Of a stretch of DNA of 64,000 nucleotides, positions 25,358 through 34,871 are shown in pieces. The notes below the pieces were generated by a model. That model ran no database searches. It had not been told where the DNA came from and was given only the letters and a program-made list of their open reading frames with translations. Position numbers and translations under genes: made by a program. Source of the stretch: Streptomyces microflavus. GTDB taxonomy: Bacteria > Actinomycetota > Actinomycetes > Streptomycetales > Streptomycetaceae. The stretch covers positions 1 to 64,000 of the forward strand of contig NZ_BMUG01000005.1 of NCBI RefSeq assembly GCF_014650075.1, written 5' to 3'. Each line of letters begins with the position of its first letter. The stretch's first letter is position 1.

Positions 25358-27373
25358 TCAGCGCACCGCCGCCAGCGTCCCGCCCTCGCGCAGCCTGGCC
25401 GTCAGCTGTACGGAGGCGTCGCGCGGCGCCCGAACCGCGAGGGTCGGGCCGCCCGCCGCGCCCCGCACCTGCCCGGTGGCCTCGATCCGGTCGACGGCCC
25501 GGCTGCCCGCCGCCAGGACGTACCACCGGCCGGACGCGGACTTCCAGTGCGTGCCCGCCAGGATGTGCTGCCCGAACCGGCTGCACAGGGCGGTGTCGTT
25601 CCGGTCGGCGACCACGGCCGCCGGGGCGGTGGGGGAGTCGGCGGGCTGGAGGAACTGCACCAGCACCCGGCCGGGGCCGCGCCAGGTGTCGGCGCGGGTG
25701 CAGAGCCACTCGGCCGATGCCTCGCCCTCGGGGAGCCTCTGCTCGGCGAAGGCCCAGTTGTTCACCGCCCGCACCCCCGAGCCCGACAACGCCCGCAGCG
25801 AACACGCCGTACGCGCCCAGGCGAGCAGCGCCTCCGTGCCCGTCGCCTCGCGCGGCTGCCGGGCCGGTGCGCCACGGCCCGGCTTCGGGGTGTACGTCAG
25901 GTGCGCCGGGGCAAGGTCACCCAGGTCGGTCACCAGGAACGCGTGGTTCTCCACGATCCGCTCGGAGGAGCGCAGCTGGAGCACCGGCCAGGAATCGCAG
26001 GCGCCGCCCGCCGCCGGGCGCCCCACCGGGGCGGTGACCCCGTCCGGGCCCACCTCCAGCGGCCGGCCGGGTGTATTCGGCGCGAGCAGGTCGCGGGTGG
26101 TGGTCTCGGAGATCCAGGGGGCGAGCAGGAACCGAGCCTTCTCGCCCGTACGGCTCACCACCACGGCCGCCCCCGTCGTCACGTCCGCGTCGTCGGTCCG
26201 GGCGAAGTCCAGCGCCGCCCCGCCACCGCCCGACAGCGGCTCCGCGTACCGCACCACCCGGACCCCGCCGTCGTGGAACAGCACCACGGCCGCCCCGTCC
26301 ACCTCGCCCGCGAACAGCAGTCGCGGCGGCTGCGCGGGCGGTACGTCGGCCGTGCCCGGGGTCGTCGACACCCGTACGCCCGCAGGCGGCCCGGACCAGG
26401 CCCGCAGCGCCCTCCCCAGCAGCTCGCCGTCGCCCCGCCGGTCACCGCGTACGGGCCAGGCGGTGAAGTCGATGCGTGAGGTGTCCGCCCACTGCTCCGC
26501 CGCCGTACGCAGCAGAGCCGCCGGGTCGAGCGCCGGAACCGTCACACCGGCCGCCGGACCCTCGTCGGCCACGCCCCGCACCCCCCTCTCGGCGGCGACC
26601 GCGAGCGTGCCCGCCACCACGCACAGCGCCGCCGCCAGGGCCACCGCCCGCGCCCGGTGCCTACGCCGCAGCAGATCGCTCGGCCGGGTCTGGACCGTAC
26701 ACGGGTCGAACTCCCCGGACTGCAGCAGCACTTGGGCCCCCGCCCGGTCCGGCCTCCCCAGCCGGGCCGCCCGGCGCACCGCCCCCGCCGGATCGGCCTC
26801 CCCCGCCTCGGCCAGCAGCGCCCGCACCCCGGACTCCGAAAGCCCCTCCAGCAACTGCAGGGCGAACGCGGCCCGTACCGCACCCGGAACGGTCGACAGG
26901 GCCCGGTCCAGGGCCAGTTCGTCGACACCGCCCGCCCGGGGGAAGAGCCGCAGCCCCCAGACCACCGGCAGCGTCGGACGCAGCGCGGCGGGTGCCGGGA
27001 GCCGCCCGGGCCACCAGCGGGGCCTGCGCTCGTGGGCCAGGGCAGTCCGCAGCACCCGCAGCCGCATCCACGCGTACGGGGCGTTCGCCGGGCCCTGTGC
27101 CTCCTCTGCCGCCTCCGAGGAGCGCCGGGACTGGGCGGGCACCCGCATCCGGTCCGGGGCCGTCCGGGCCCCGGGCAGGGCCCGCTGCACGGTTCCGTGA
27201 GCGGCCAGGACCCGGCGGTGCCGGCCCAGCGAGGGCGGCAGCACGACATAGGCGAGCCGGACCAGGCGCGGGTAGTGCTCCACGAGGGCGGCCTCGGCCT
27301 GCTGCACACCCAGAGGCTCACCGGCGCCCGTCGCGGGTGCGGCGGACCGTTGCTGCGGTTGATGGATCGGCAT
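25358..27373 (-). CDS. Membrane protein with sigma-factor-like N-terminus and large outer domain
   Basis: 671 residues. The N-terminal part (AEAALVEHYPRLVRLAYVVLP, then AHGTVQRAL, and a helical region LLEGLSESGVRALLAEAG) resembles ECF sigma region 2 and 4 helices but looks degenerate. A single membrane helix (VALAAALCVVAGTLAVAA) lies near residue 250. The remaining 400 residues would be outside, with several cysteines and repeated strand-rich segments. The layout suggests a membrane-tethered relic of a sigma factor joined to a sensor, but that is inference. ATG 27373 has GGAAGG upstream; ATG 27412 is the longer option. No anti-sigma gene is adjacent. Confidence 0.65.
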   Translation of the reverse strand: MPIHQPQQRSAAPATGAGEPLGVQQAEAALVEHYPRLVRLAYVVLPPSLGRHRRVLAAHGTVQRALPGARTAPDRMRVPAQSRRSSEAAEEAQGPANAPYAWMRLRVLRTALAHERRPRWWPGRLPAPAALRPTLPVVWGLRLFPRAGGVDELALDRALSTVPGAVRAAFALQLLEGLSESGVRALLAEAGEADPAGAVRRAARLGRPDRAGAQVLLQSGEFDPCTVQTRPSDLLRRRHRARAVALAAALCVVAGTLAVAAERGVRGVADEGPAAGVTVPALDPAALLRTAAEQWADTSRIDFTAWPVRGDRRGDGELLGRALRAWSGPPAGVRVSTTPGTADVPPAQPPRLLFAGEVDGAAVVLFHDGGVRVVRYAEPLSGGGGAALDFARTDDADVTTGAAVVVSRTGEKARFLLAPWISETTTRDLLAPNTPGRPLEVGPDGVTAPVGRPAAGGACDSWPVLQLRSSERIVENHAFLVTDLGDLAPAHLTYTPKPGRGAPARQPREATGTEALLAWARTACSLRALSGSGVRAVNNWAFAEQRLPEGEASAEWLCTRADTWRGPGRVLVQFLQPADSPTAPAAVVADRNDTALCSRFGQHILAGTHWKSASGRWYVLAAGSRAVDRIEATGQVRGAAGGPTLAVRAPRDASVQLTARLREGGTLAAVR

Positions 27374-27432
27374 GAATTCGGTGCCTTCCGGAGCCGTGGC
27401 GGGGAGTGTCATACCGACAAACGAGTCAATCG

Positions 27433-27445
27433 TGTGACGGTCACA
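27433..27445. promoter_or_regulatory. Palindrome upstream of the sigma-like membrane protein gene
   Basis: TGTGAC-G-GTCACA is a perfect 13-bp palindrome 60 nt upstream of the chosen start. The protein that binds it is unknown. Confidence 0.35.
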
Positions 27446-27500
27446 TCACCCGCACCGGATCGGCCTCCCGATCGTTGCCGATCTTCAGCAGCGCCGGTCC

Positions 27501-27956
27501 TCAGCCGTTCCCCCGGCCGCCCGGCGAGGCGAGCAGCGAGTCGAGCACCCCGCCGAACAGCCGGCGCCCGGCGGAGGCCAGCAGCGGATCACCCCACCGG
27601 GGCACCAGCCGCACCCGCAGCTCCTCCACCCACACCACATGGGAACCGGAATGCGTCGGCAGTACGTCGATCGAGGCCCGGCCCAGCACCACGGACCCCC
27701 GCTTCTCCAGCAGGCAGACCCCGGCCCGGCCACCGGCGGGCGGCGTCCAGCGGACCACTTCCATCGGGTCGTCGAACGCCAGCGGACCCACCCCCGTGCG
27801 GGCGGTGAACACCGTGCCGACCCCGGTCGGCGCCCCGCCCGCCACCGAGACGGCCGTCAACGGGACATGCGCGGCGTGCCGTTCCCAGTCGGTCACCCGG
27901 CGCCAGGCCTCGGCTGCGGGGAGAGGGGAGAAGCGCTCGATCCGGAAGACGGCCAC
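27501..27956 (-). CDS. SRPBCC-family protein
   Basis: 151 residues. FRIERFSPLPAAEAWRRVTDWERHAAHVPLTAV is the typical opening of this fold, followed by VGTVFTARTGVGPLAFDDPMEVV and a C-terminal helix (RRLFGGVLDSLLAS). It belongs to the same broad superfamily as the protein at 23117 but is a different branch. It starts 65 nt after the stop of the DeoR gene on the same strand. It probably binds a lipid-like ligand; no enzymatic residue can be pointed to. Confidence 0.75.
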   Translation of the reverse strand: MAVFRIERFSPLPAAEAWRRVTDWERHAAHVPLTAVSVAGGAPTGVGTVFTARTGVGPLAFDDPMEVVRWTPPAGGRAGVCLLEKRGSVVLGRASIDVLPTHSGSHVVWVEELRVRLVPRWGDPLLASAGRRLFGGVLDSLLASPGGRGNG

Positions 27957-28021
27957 CCCTTGATCCTAGGACGTACCGCGCACACCGCGACCCGGACGGA
28001 ATCCGGACGGCCGCACCCCGG

Positions 28022-28867
28022 TCAGCCCGCCGGAGCCGTGTCCCCGGGCGACTCGCCCGCCACCACCAGGCCCGGCAGATGCTCGCCGATCTCCTCGCGC
28101 GCCCCGGGAGCCAGCCCCGCGTCCGTCACGAAGGTGTCCACCTCGTCCAGCGTGGCGAAGGAACTCAGCCCCACCGTGCCCCACTTGGTGTGGTCGGCCA
28201 CCACCACGACCCGGCGCGCCGACCGGACGAAGCGGCGATTGGTCTCCGCCTCCGCGAGGTTGGGGGTCGACAGACCGGCCTCGGCCGAGATCCCGTGCAC
28301 GCCGAGGAAGAGCAGGTCGAAGTGGAGGGAGTCGATGGCCCGGTCCGCGACGGGACCCACCAGCGAGTCCGACGGGGTCCGCACCCCGCCCGTCAGCACC
28401 ACCGTCGCCGTCCCCGGCCGCGCCGCCCTTCCGGGCGCCGGACGCTGAGCGTCGTGGAACACATCGGCCACCCGGACCGAGTTGGTCACCACCGTCAGAT
28501 CCGGTACGTCCAGCAGGTGCCGGGCGAGCGCATAGGTCGTCGTACCGCCGGAGAGGGCGATCGCGGTGCCGGGCTGGGCCATCGCCGCAGCCGTCCGCGC
28601 GATGTCCTCCTTGGCGCTCAGCTCCAGCGCCGACTTCACCTCGAAGCCGGGCTCGTGGGTGCTCGCCTCGACCACGGGGACGGCACCGCCGTGGACCTTC
28701 TCGATGACCCCCTGCCGGGCCAGCGCGTCCAGGTCCCGACGGATCGTCATGTCGGACACGTTCAGCCTGCGGGTCAGCTCGTTGACCCGGACCCCGCCGC
28801 GCCTGCGCACCTCGTCGAGGATCAGGGCACGTCGCTGCTCCGCGAGCAGGTTCTGATTCTCGCTCAA
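28022..28867 (-). CDS. DeoR/GlpR-family transcription regulator
   Basis: 281 residues. The DeoR helix-turn-helix is at about 10-50 (RRALILDEVRRRGGVRVNEL, NVSDMTIRRDLDALARQG, IEKVHGGAV). The DeoRC sugar-phosphate-binding domain follows, with ALSGGTTTYALARHL, VVTNSVRVADVF and the motif VVVVADHTKWG, where the lysine region contacts the phosphorylated effector. Such regulators respond to sugar phosphates and repress nearby sugar genes, but none is adjacent here. The 268-bp gap upstream should hold its promoter; I saw no clear operator there. Confidence 0.9.
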   Translation of the reverse strand: MSENQNLLAEQRRALILDEVRRRGGVRVNELTRRLNVSDMTIRRDLDALARQGVIEKVHGGAVPVVEASTHEPGFEVKSALELSAKEDIARTAAAMAQPGTAIALSGGTTTYALARHLLDVPDLTVVTNSVRVADVFHDAQRPAPGRAARPGTATVVLTGGVRTPSDSLVGPVADRAIDSLHFDLLFLGVHGISAEAGLSTPNLAEAETNRRFVRSARRVVVVADHTKWGTVGLSSFATLDEVDTFVTDAGLAPGAREEIGEHLPGLVVAGESPGDTAPAG

Positions 28868-29135
28868 CGCCGGTGCCCGGTCCTTCCTTCTGCCGTACGG
28901 TCCGCAGCGGCCTGCGAATCAGGCTCATCCTGCCACGCAGGTATGTCCGGCGTACCACCTGGGGAGATTCCGTGAGACCGCTCACGCACGCTCCCCGGGT
29001 CCGGGATTCTGGGGCCGGGCCACAGGCCGGAGCCGAAAGCTCCCCGCCTCGCCCCTTCCCCGATTCCCCGCTGCCCGACCCCTGTCACGTCTCCGCCGGC
29101 CCGTGCGGCCGGCGCGCCCGAGAGAGAGTCCCCCC

Positions 29136-31565
29136 TTGGCTCCTGCCATCCCGCCCCCGCCGCGACCCCCGCAGAACACCGGGGCGGCGCTGGAACTGCT
29201 GGTCCACGGTGTCGGAGGCGCCACCCCGCAGGAGATGCTCGGCGATCCCCGTACCGTCCGGGTCACCGGGGATGCGACCGCCGCCGTGTACCGGCGCACC
29301 GAGGACGCCCACGGCGAGAAGCACCCCGAGCGGTACCGGGACGAGCCCGTCGCGGAGGCGTACTGCTGGTCCGGGCTCACCTCCGGCAACGGCTCCCGCG
29401 CCCTGTGGCTGCTGCTCCTGCCGTTCATGGTCGTCAACCTCGCCCACTGGATGCGCCCCACCGCCACCGGCCGCACCCGCGCGGTGCGGCTGTACGGCGT
29501 GCTGGTCCGGCTCATCGCGCTCAGCCTCACCGTGCTGCTCACCGCGGCCGCCTGCGAGGTCGCCCTGGACCTCGTGGCCTGGCAGTGCGCGGGCACCACC
29601 GACTGCTCGGAACGCCGTTCCTGGCTCGGCTTCCTGTCGAGCCAACAGGGCGGCTGGTGGTCCCAGCCCGGACGGCGCCTCGCGCTTGCCGCCACCGTGC
29701 CCGCCGCCCTGGTGGGGCTCCTGTGGTACCTCTCCAACCGGACCTGGAGCGCCTACGAGTCCCAGAGCCCCCTGGACGCCACGGCCGCCGACGCGTGCGA
29801 CCCCGACGGGACGGAGGAGGTCCACGGGCCCGGCGCACCGGACACCGCCGACGATCCGGAGTCCGCGCGCCCGGTCCCGCCGGCGCTCAGCAGGCCCGGC
29901 TTCTGGTACGGCCGCCGGCTGGTCTCCCGGCTCCGCGCCGCGCACACCGCCGCCGGCTTCCTCACCGTCGCCGCGGCCGTCACCGCCGCCGCCTCCCGTC
30001 ACGACCGGATCGCCGACAGCTCGGTCCCGCAGGTGTTCGGTGTGGTCATCGAAGGAGCCATCGTGCTCTGCGCCGGGGTGACGGTCTGGGTCATCTGCCG
30101 CCGGGGCCGCAGCGAGAGCGTCCGGGACACCCGCGTCGACGGTGCCCTCATCACGTACCTCCCCGGCTCGGCGCTCGTCCTGCTCGCCCTCGCCGTCCTG
30201 CACGCGGGGTGGTCCCGCCCGGAGTGGACCTCCACCGGCAGCCTGGCCGGTGAGACCGCCTTCCGGCTCCTGGCCCTGGGGCAGGGCCTCCTCGTCGTGC
30301 TCATGGCCCTGGTCGCCCGCAGCCTCTACCGGCGCGCCCCCGAACCCCGCACCACGCTGTACGGACTCGGCGGCCCGTCCGTCGCCATGCTCGCGTGCGC
30401 CCTGGGCGGCGTGATGACCGGCGGGGTGGCCCAGCGGGTCGCCGACTGGCTGGACGGCCCCGGCACCCCGGGCATGGGGCGCGGCTCCGTCATCGAGGGC
30501 CCGCCCGTCCTGCTCAGCTGGCAGGCCTCCGTCATCCCGGTGCTCCTGCTCCTGCTGCTCGTCCCGGTCGTCTTCCTGGTCGTCCGCACCGCGCGCCGGG
30601 CCCGCCGCATGGGTCCGGACATCGAGGCGGAGTACGCCCCCGAACCGCCTGACCCCGGCCGCACCCGGCGCATCGCCCGCATCCGCGCCACGGCCGCCCT
30701 CACCGACTCGGCCCCCTGGATCGTCGGCGTGGTCTCCGCCGCGACCCTGCTCCTCGGCACGGCGGCCGTCGTGGGCTCCTGGACCAGCGGTCAGGTGCCC
30801 GGCCTCGCGACGGACGGGGCCGCGGCGCCCGTCGAATCGCTCGCCGAGGCCGCCCAGTCGACCGGCTCCTGGCTGATCGGATTCGGCTTCGTACTGTTCG
30901 TCGCGGGCGGCCGCCGCGCCTACCGGGACGCCTCCGCCCGCCGCACCATCGGCATCCTCTGGGACGTGGGCACCTTCTGGCCGCGCGCCGCCCACCCCTT
31001 CGCGCCCCCCTGCTACGCCGAGCGCGCCGTCCCCGACCTGGCGTCGCGGATGTCCGCCTGGACGGCGACCACCCGGGGCCGGCTCATCATCTCGGGCCAC
31101 TCGCAGGGCAGCGTCCTCGCGGCGGCCGCCGTGTGGCAGCTCCCCGACGCCGCCCGCCGCCGGGTCGGGCTGCTCACCTACGGCTCCCCGGTCGAGCGGC
31201 TGTACGGGCGCTGGTTCCCGTCCTACTTCGGGGCCGTACCCCTCCTCGGGCTGCACCGCTCGGTGCACTGCTGGCGCAACCTCTACCGGGCCACCGACCC
31301 GATCGGCGGGCCCGTCCGGCTGCGCGTCGGCCCCGACGCCGGCGTCGACCGGGGGCCGCTGAAGGACCCGCAGGCGTACGGGCGTACCACCGCGCTCCCG
31401 CTGCCCGAACCGATCCTCGGCCACTCCGACTACCAGGCCGACCCGGTCTTCGCGAAGGAGCGGGCCGCCCTCCTCGAAGAGCTCGGCCCGCGGCTGCCCC
31501 GGCAGGGGGAGGGCGGGGAGACCCTCCAGAAGGGTCAGAAGAGCTCGGGGAGATCCTCCGGGTAG
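29136..31565 (+). CDS. Large membrane protein with lipase-like GHSQG motif
   Basis: About 809 residues. LELLVHGVGGATPQEML near the N-terminus and ISGHSQGSVLAAAAVWQL near residue 650 are the oxyanion and nucleophile motifs of an alpha/beta hydrolase; they are separated by some eight to ten membrane helices (for example LLLLPFMVVNLAHW, VIPVLLLLLLVPVVFLVV). A serine hydrolase split by a membrane domain is the simplest reading. HCWRNLYRATDPIGGPV later resembles lipase-like C-termini. TTG 29136 after AGAGAGAG is preferred; GTG 29103 is possible. Its end overlaps the convergent beta-helix/AAA gene by 31 bp. Function unknown; an acyl chain or lipid substrate is likely. Confidence 0.75.
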   Translation: MAPAIPPPPRPPQNTGAALELLVHGVGGATPQEMLGDPRTVRVTGDATAAVYRRTEDAHGEKHPERYRDEPVAEAYCWSGLTSGNGSRALWLLLLPFMVVNLAHWMRPTATGRTRAVRLYGVLVRLIALSLTVLLTAAACEVALDLVAWQCAGTTDCSERRSWLGFLSSQQGGWWSQPGRRLALAATVPAALVGLLWYLSNRTWSAYESQSPLDATAADACDPDGTEEVHGPGAPDTADDPESARPVPPALSRPGFWYGRRLVSRLRAAHTAAGFLTVAAAVTAAASRHDRIADSSVPQVFGVVIEGAIVLCAGVTVWVICRRGRSESVRDTRVDGALITYLPGSALVLLALAVLHAGWSRPEWTSTGSLAGETAFRLLALGQGLLVVLMALVARSLYRRAPEPRTTLYGLGGPSVAMLACALGGVMTGGVAQRVADWLDGPGTPGMGRGSVIEGPPVLLSWQASVIPVLLLLLLVPVVFLVVRTARRARRMGPDIEAEYAPEPPDPGRTRRIARIRATAALTDSAPWIVGVVSAATLLLGTAAVVGSWTSGQVPGLATDGAAAPVESLAEAAQSTGSWLIGFGFVLFVAGGRRAYRDASARRTIGILWDVGTFWPRAAHPFAPPCYAERAVPDLASRMSAWTATTRGRLIISGHSQGSVLAAAAVWQLPDAARRRVGLLTYGSPVERLYGRWFPSYFGAVPLLGLHRSVHCWRNLYRATDPIGGPVRLRVGPDAGVDRGPLKDPQAYGRTTALPLPEPILGHSDYQADPVFAKERAALLEELGPRLPRQGEGGETLQKGQKSSGRSSG

Positions 31566-33973
31566 AGCAGGGTCAGGTCGTCCGTGCTCGTCTCGGCGAG
31601 CTGGGCGACCCGGCCCGCGTGCCGCTCCACCATCGACTCGAAGGTCTGCCGGGCGGTGCGGCCGTTGCCGAAGGCGGGGCCCTTGGGGAGCGCGGTGAAG
31701 TACTTCAGCAGCGCCTCCCCGGTCCCCCCGGCCAGGCTGTACTCGTGCTCCTCGGCCTGCTGCTCGACGATCCGCAGCAGCTCCTCGGGGAGGTAGTCAT
31801 GGAAGGTGATGGTCCGGGAGAACCGGGAGGCCACACCGGGGTTGACGGTGAGGAACCGCTCCATCTCGTGGGTGTACCCGGCGACGATCACCACCACCGC
31901 GTCCCGGTGGTCCTCCATCAGCTTCACCAGCGTGTCGATGGCCTCCCGGCCGAAGTCGCGGCCGGAGTCCTCGGGGGAGAGGGCGTACGCCTCGTCCACG
32001 AAGAGCACCCCGCCGCGCGCCCGGTCGAACGCCTCCTGGGTCCGGATCGCCGTCGAGCCGATGTGCTCCCCGACCAGGTCCACCCGGGAGACCTCGACCA
32101 GGTGGCCGCGCTCCAGCACCCCGAGCGAGGCCAGGATCTCGCCGTACAGCCGGGCGACCGTGGTCTTGCCCGTACCGGGGGAGCCGGTGAAGACGAGGTG
32201 GCGGCGGACGGAGGCGGCCTTGAGCCCGGCCTCCTGGCGGCGGCGGCCGACCTCGATCATGTCGGTGAGCGCCCGCACCTCGCGCTTGACGCTCTCCAGG
32301 CCCACCAGCGCGTCCAGTTCACCGAGGACCGCCGAGGAGTCCCGGGCCGGTTCGGCGGCCGGGGCCACCGGATCGGGTTCCGCGGGCCGCTGGCCGGGCA
32401 TCGCGGTGAGCAGGCCGGGGGTCGACCGGGTGGCCGTCAGCACCGCGGGGGCCGGAGCCGGCGCCGTACGCAGACCGCTCTCGTCACTCGTGCAGTCCGT
32501 GACCGCCGGGCCGTTGGTCACGGACCCCTCACCCTGTCCGGTGCCGCCCTCGGGGAACTCGTAACCGCCCCGCGCGCACCGCTCGGTGCGGCAGCGGGTC
32601 AGCGTGGTGCGGCACCCCTCCATGATGTGGAAGCCGTACCCCTCGCTGCCCGTCACCCGGCAGCTGTCGAAGGTGCCCCGGCCCTCGGCGGAGACGTAGA
32701 ACCCGGCCTCGGCGGGGTTGGTGACCGTGCACCGCTCGATGACGGGGTCGGCGCCCTTGGTGACGATGACCCCGGTCTGGGCCGCGTCGATGGTGCAGTT
32801 GTTCAGCGTGCCGCCGCTGCCGTGGTCCCGGAACCAGGCGCCCGTGGACGCCTCCCGGATCCGGCAGTCGTCCAGCTGGGCGGTGGCGCCGTCGCTCACG
32901 GAGACGGCGGTGTTGCGGATCTGGGAGAGGTCGCTGTCCACCACGTCGGCGCGGGAACCCCGGTCGAGGACGAAGAGGGCGTCCGGCACGTCGTGGACCC
33001 GGCAGGCGTCCAGTATCACGGTCGCCCCGTCACTGACCCAGACCGCCGGGTAGTCGCCCGTACTGTCGTGGATCTCGCACTGGTTGGCGTCCACGCGGGT
33101 GCCCGGGTCCCAGACGGAGAGTCCGTTGCGGCCGAAGCGGCGGACCGTGGAACGGGTCAGCGTGAGCACCGAACGCGACCGCAGGTCGATCGCGTTCTCC
33201 GGGATGTCGTGGATGTCGCAGTCGGCGAGCGTCAGCACCGCGTCGGTGTCCAGCGTGACCCCGTCGCCCGAAGTGCGGTGCACCGTGCAGTCGGTGAGGT
33301 GCGCGGTGGCGCGGGCGGTGACCTGGACGCCGCTGCCCTTGATCTCGTACACCTCGCAGCCGATCGCCTCAAGACCGCTGCCCTCGCCGGTGACCGCGAT
33401 GCCCGCGCCGGAGGTGTGGTGGATCCGGCAGCGGTCGAGGCGGGGGTGGCCGCCGTCGCGGACCGAGACGCCGGACTGGCCGGCCGAGACGATCTCGCAC
33501 TCCTCGAAGACCCCGCCCGCACCGTCGAGTACGGCGATGCCGACGCCGGCCGGATTGTCGACGGTGCAGCGCCGCACGGTGGGCCGGGCCGCTCCCCGTA
33601 CCTCGATGCCGGCGGCGGACCGCGTCACGATCCGCAGGTCCGCGAACTCGGGGGTGCCGTCCTCCACCAGCAGGGCCGGGGCGGCGGAGTCCTGCCCCTC
33701 GATGTGGAGATCCTGGACGATCGCGGAGGCGCGCACCGTCAGCGGTACGCCGTCGGCCGGCGCGATCCGCACGGAGCCGACCGAGCCCTCGGGGCCGCGC
33801 AGGGTCACCGCGCGGTGCAGGACGAGGTTCTCCCGGTAGGTCCCGGGCGCGACGGTGAGGACGTCACCGTCGGCCGCCGCTTCCAGGGCCGCGGAGAGGG
33901 AGGCGTACTCGCCCGTGCGGCGGCGCCATCGCGATGTTCCGGTGTGCGTCACCTGGACCGTGCCCTGTGCCAT
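31535..33973 (-). CDS. Right-handed beta-helix domain fused to CbxX/EccA-like AAA ATPase
   Basis: 812 residues. From about 20 to 480 the protein is a long series of parallel beta-helix turns of about 23 residues (patterns like GIEVRGAARPTVRRCTVDN and AVSVSDGATAQLDDCRI). A proline/alanine linker follows. From about 555 it is an AAA ATPase of the CbxX/SpoVK type: GLESVKREV, Walker A GSPGTGKTT near 595, Walker B GGVLFVDEAYAL, and sensor arginines in GVASRFSRTITF. EccA of type VII secretion is a distant relative. No signal peptide, so cytoplasmic. ATG 33973 has GGGGGCAG upstream. The helix probably recognises a protein or polymer that the ATPase remodels. Confidence 0.87.
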   Translation of the reverse strand: MAQGTVQVTHTGTSRWRRRTGEYASLSAALEAAADGDVLTVAPGTYRENLVLHRAVTLRGPEGSVGSVRIAPADGVPLTVRASAIVQDLHIEGQDSAAPALLVEDGTPEFADLRIVTRSAAGIEVRGAARPTVRRCTVDNPAGVGIAVLDGAGGVFEECEIVSAGQSGVSVRDGGHPRLDRCRIHHTSGAGIAVTGEGSGLEAIGCEVYEIKGSGVQVTARATAHLTDCTVHRTSGDGVTLDTDAVLTLADCDIHDIPENAIDLRSRSVLTLTRSTVRRFGRNGLSVWDPGTRVDANQCEIHDSTGDYPAVWVSDGATVILDACRVHDVPDALFVLDRGSRADVVDSDLSQIRNTAVSVSDGATAQLDDCRIREASTGAWFRDHGSGGTLNNCTIDAAQTGVIVTKGADPVIERCTVTNPAEAGFYVSAEGRGTFDSCRVTGSEGYGFHIMEGCRTTLTRCRTERCARGGYEFPEGGTGQGEGSVTNGPAVTDCTSDESGLRTAPAPAPAVLTATRSTPGLLTAMPGQRPAEPDPVAPAAEPARDSSAVLGELDALVGLESVKREVRALTDMIEVGRRRQEAGLKAASVRRHLVFTGSPGTGKTTVARLYGEILASLGVLERGHLVEVSRVDLVGEHIGSTAIRTQEAFDRARGGVLFVDEAYALSPEDSGRDFGREAIDTLVKLMEDHRDAVVVIVAGYTHEMERFLTVNPGVASRFSRTITFHDYLPEELLRIVEQQAEEHEYSLAGGTGEALLKYFTALPKGPAFGNGRTARQTFESMVERHAGRVAQLAETSTDDLTLLYPEDLPELF

Positions 33974-34221
33974 GGAGTTGCTCTGCCCCCACCTCGTGCT
34001 GTGCGATGCCTCGGGTCCGTCCGCCCGCCCGTCGAGAAGAGGAGGACGCGGTCGGACCACCGTAGCGCGCGCGAGGGGCGGCAGTTGACGACTCGGGGTG
34101 CCGGGGTGATGTCGCCGGTCCCGGGGCGGGCGCCGCCGCCCGGGGTGCGGGGGACAGGGGCACTCCCCGCCGTTCCGGATGCGGTGTACGGGGCGTCCGC
34201 CCCCGTCGCGTCCGCCCGCTG

Positions 34222-34797
34222 TCAGCTGCCCGTTCCGGCCCGGCCCCAGTCCGGGCCCGCCGCCGCCCACTCCTGGTCCAGGAGCGCGTACCGCCGTCGC
34301 ACCAGGCCCGCGAGGGCCAGACGCCTGCCCGCCTCCACGGCCCCGGCGGCGAGCAGGAACGCACCGACCCCGCCGAGTACCGCGTGCGTGCGGGCCGCGC
34401 CCGGTGACATCGGCGGCGGTACGGGCAGGCCCGCGCCGTCCGTCCAGATCCGCACCGGCGAACCGGGCTCCCCGGCCCCCGGCGCCGTGGTGACCTCCCC
34501 GGTGCGCGGGGTGCCGTCCGGGGCCGACCAGGTCGCCACCACCGGGACGCGCTCCGCGCCGGCGTCCGGGTCACCGGAGAACCGCCGCGTCCCCGGCACC
34601 CGCTCCACCACGACCGCGACGGTGGCCCGGCGCTCCTCGTGCTGGGCCCGTACCGACCGCTGGAGCCGGTCCTCGGCGAGCGCGCCGCCCGCCCACCCGG
34701 CCGCCGGTGCCCCCACCACCAGGAGCAGCAGCGCGCCGAGCGTCACCCACGCCTCGCGGCGGTCGGTGGCGCGCCACAGCGGGACTCCGACTCCCAT
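34222..34797 (-). CDS. Rv1733c-like two-helix membrane protein
   Basis: 191 residues. One membrane helix near the N-terminus (AWVTLGALLLLVVGAPAAGWAGG) and one near the C-terminus (HAVLGGVGAFLLAAGAVEAG) flank an outer loop with VATWSAPDGTPRTGEV and VRIWTDGAG, the pattern of the mycobacterial Rv1733c family. Function unknown. GGGGGA lies 4 nt before ATG 34797. A 70-nt pyrimidine-rich tract (coding strand purine-rich) lies between this start and the MOSC gene, so both genes may share a transcript. Confidence 0.78.
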   Translation of the reverse strand: MGVGVPLWRATDRREAWVTLGALLLLVVGAPAAGWAGGALAEDRLQRSVRAQHEERRATVAVVVERVPGTRRFSGDPDAGAERVPVVATWSAPDGTPRTGEVTTAPGAGEPGSPVRIWTDGAGLPVPPPMSPGAARTHAVLGGVGAFLLAAGAVEAGRRLALAGLVRRRYALLDQEWAAAGPDWGRAGTGS

Positions 34798-34871
34798 GTC
34801 ATCCCCCGTTTCCCCCCGGATTCCCCGCGTTCCTGCGTCTTCCCTGCCGTCTTCCCCGCGTCTTCGTGTTC

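Noticed and set aside
27433..27445. TGTGACGGTCACA considered as a CRP site
   Set aside because: The half sites TGTGA and TCACA are 3 nt apart, not 6, so it is kept only as an unassigned palindrome.
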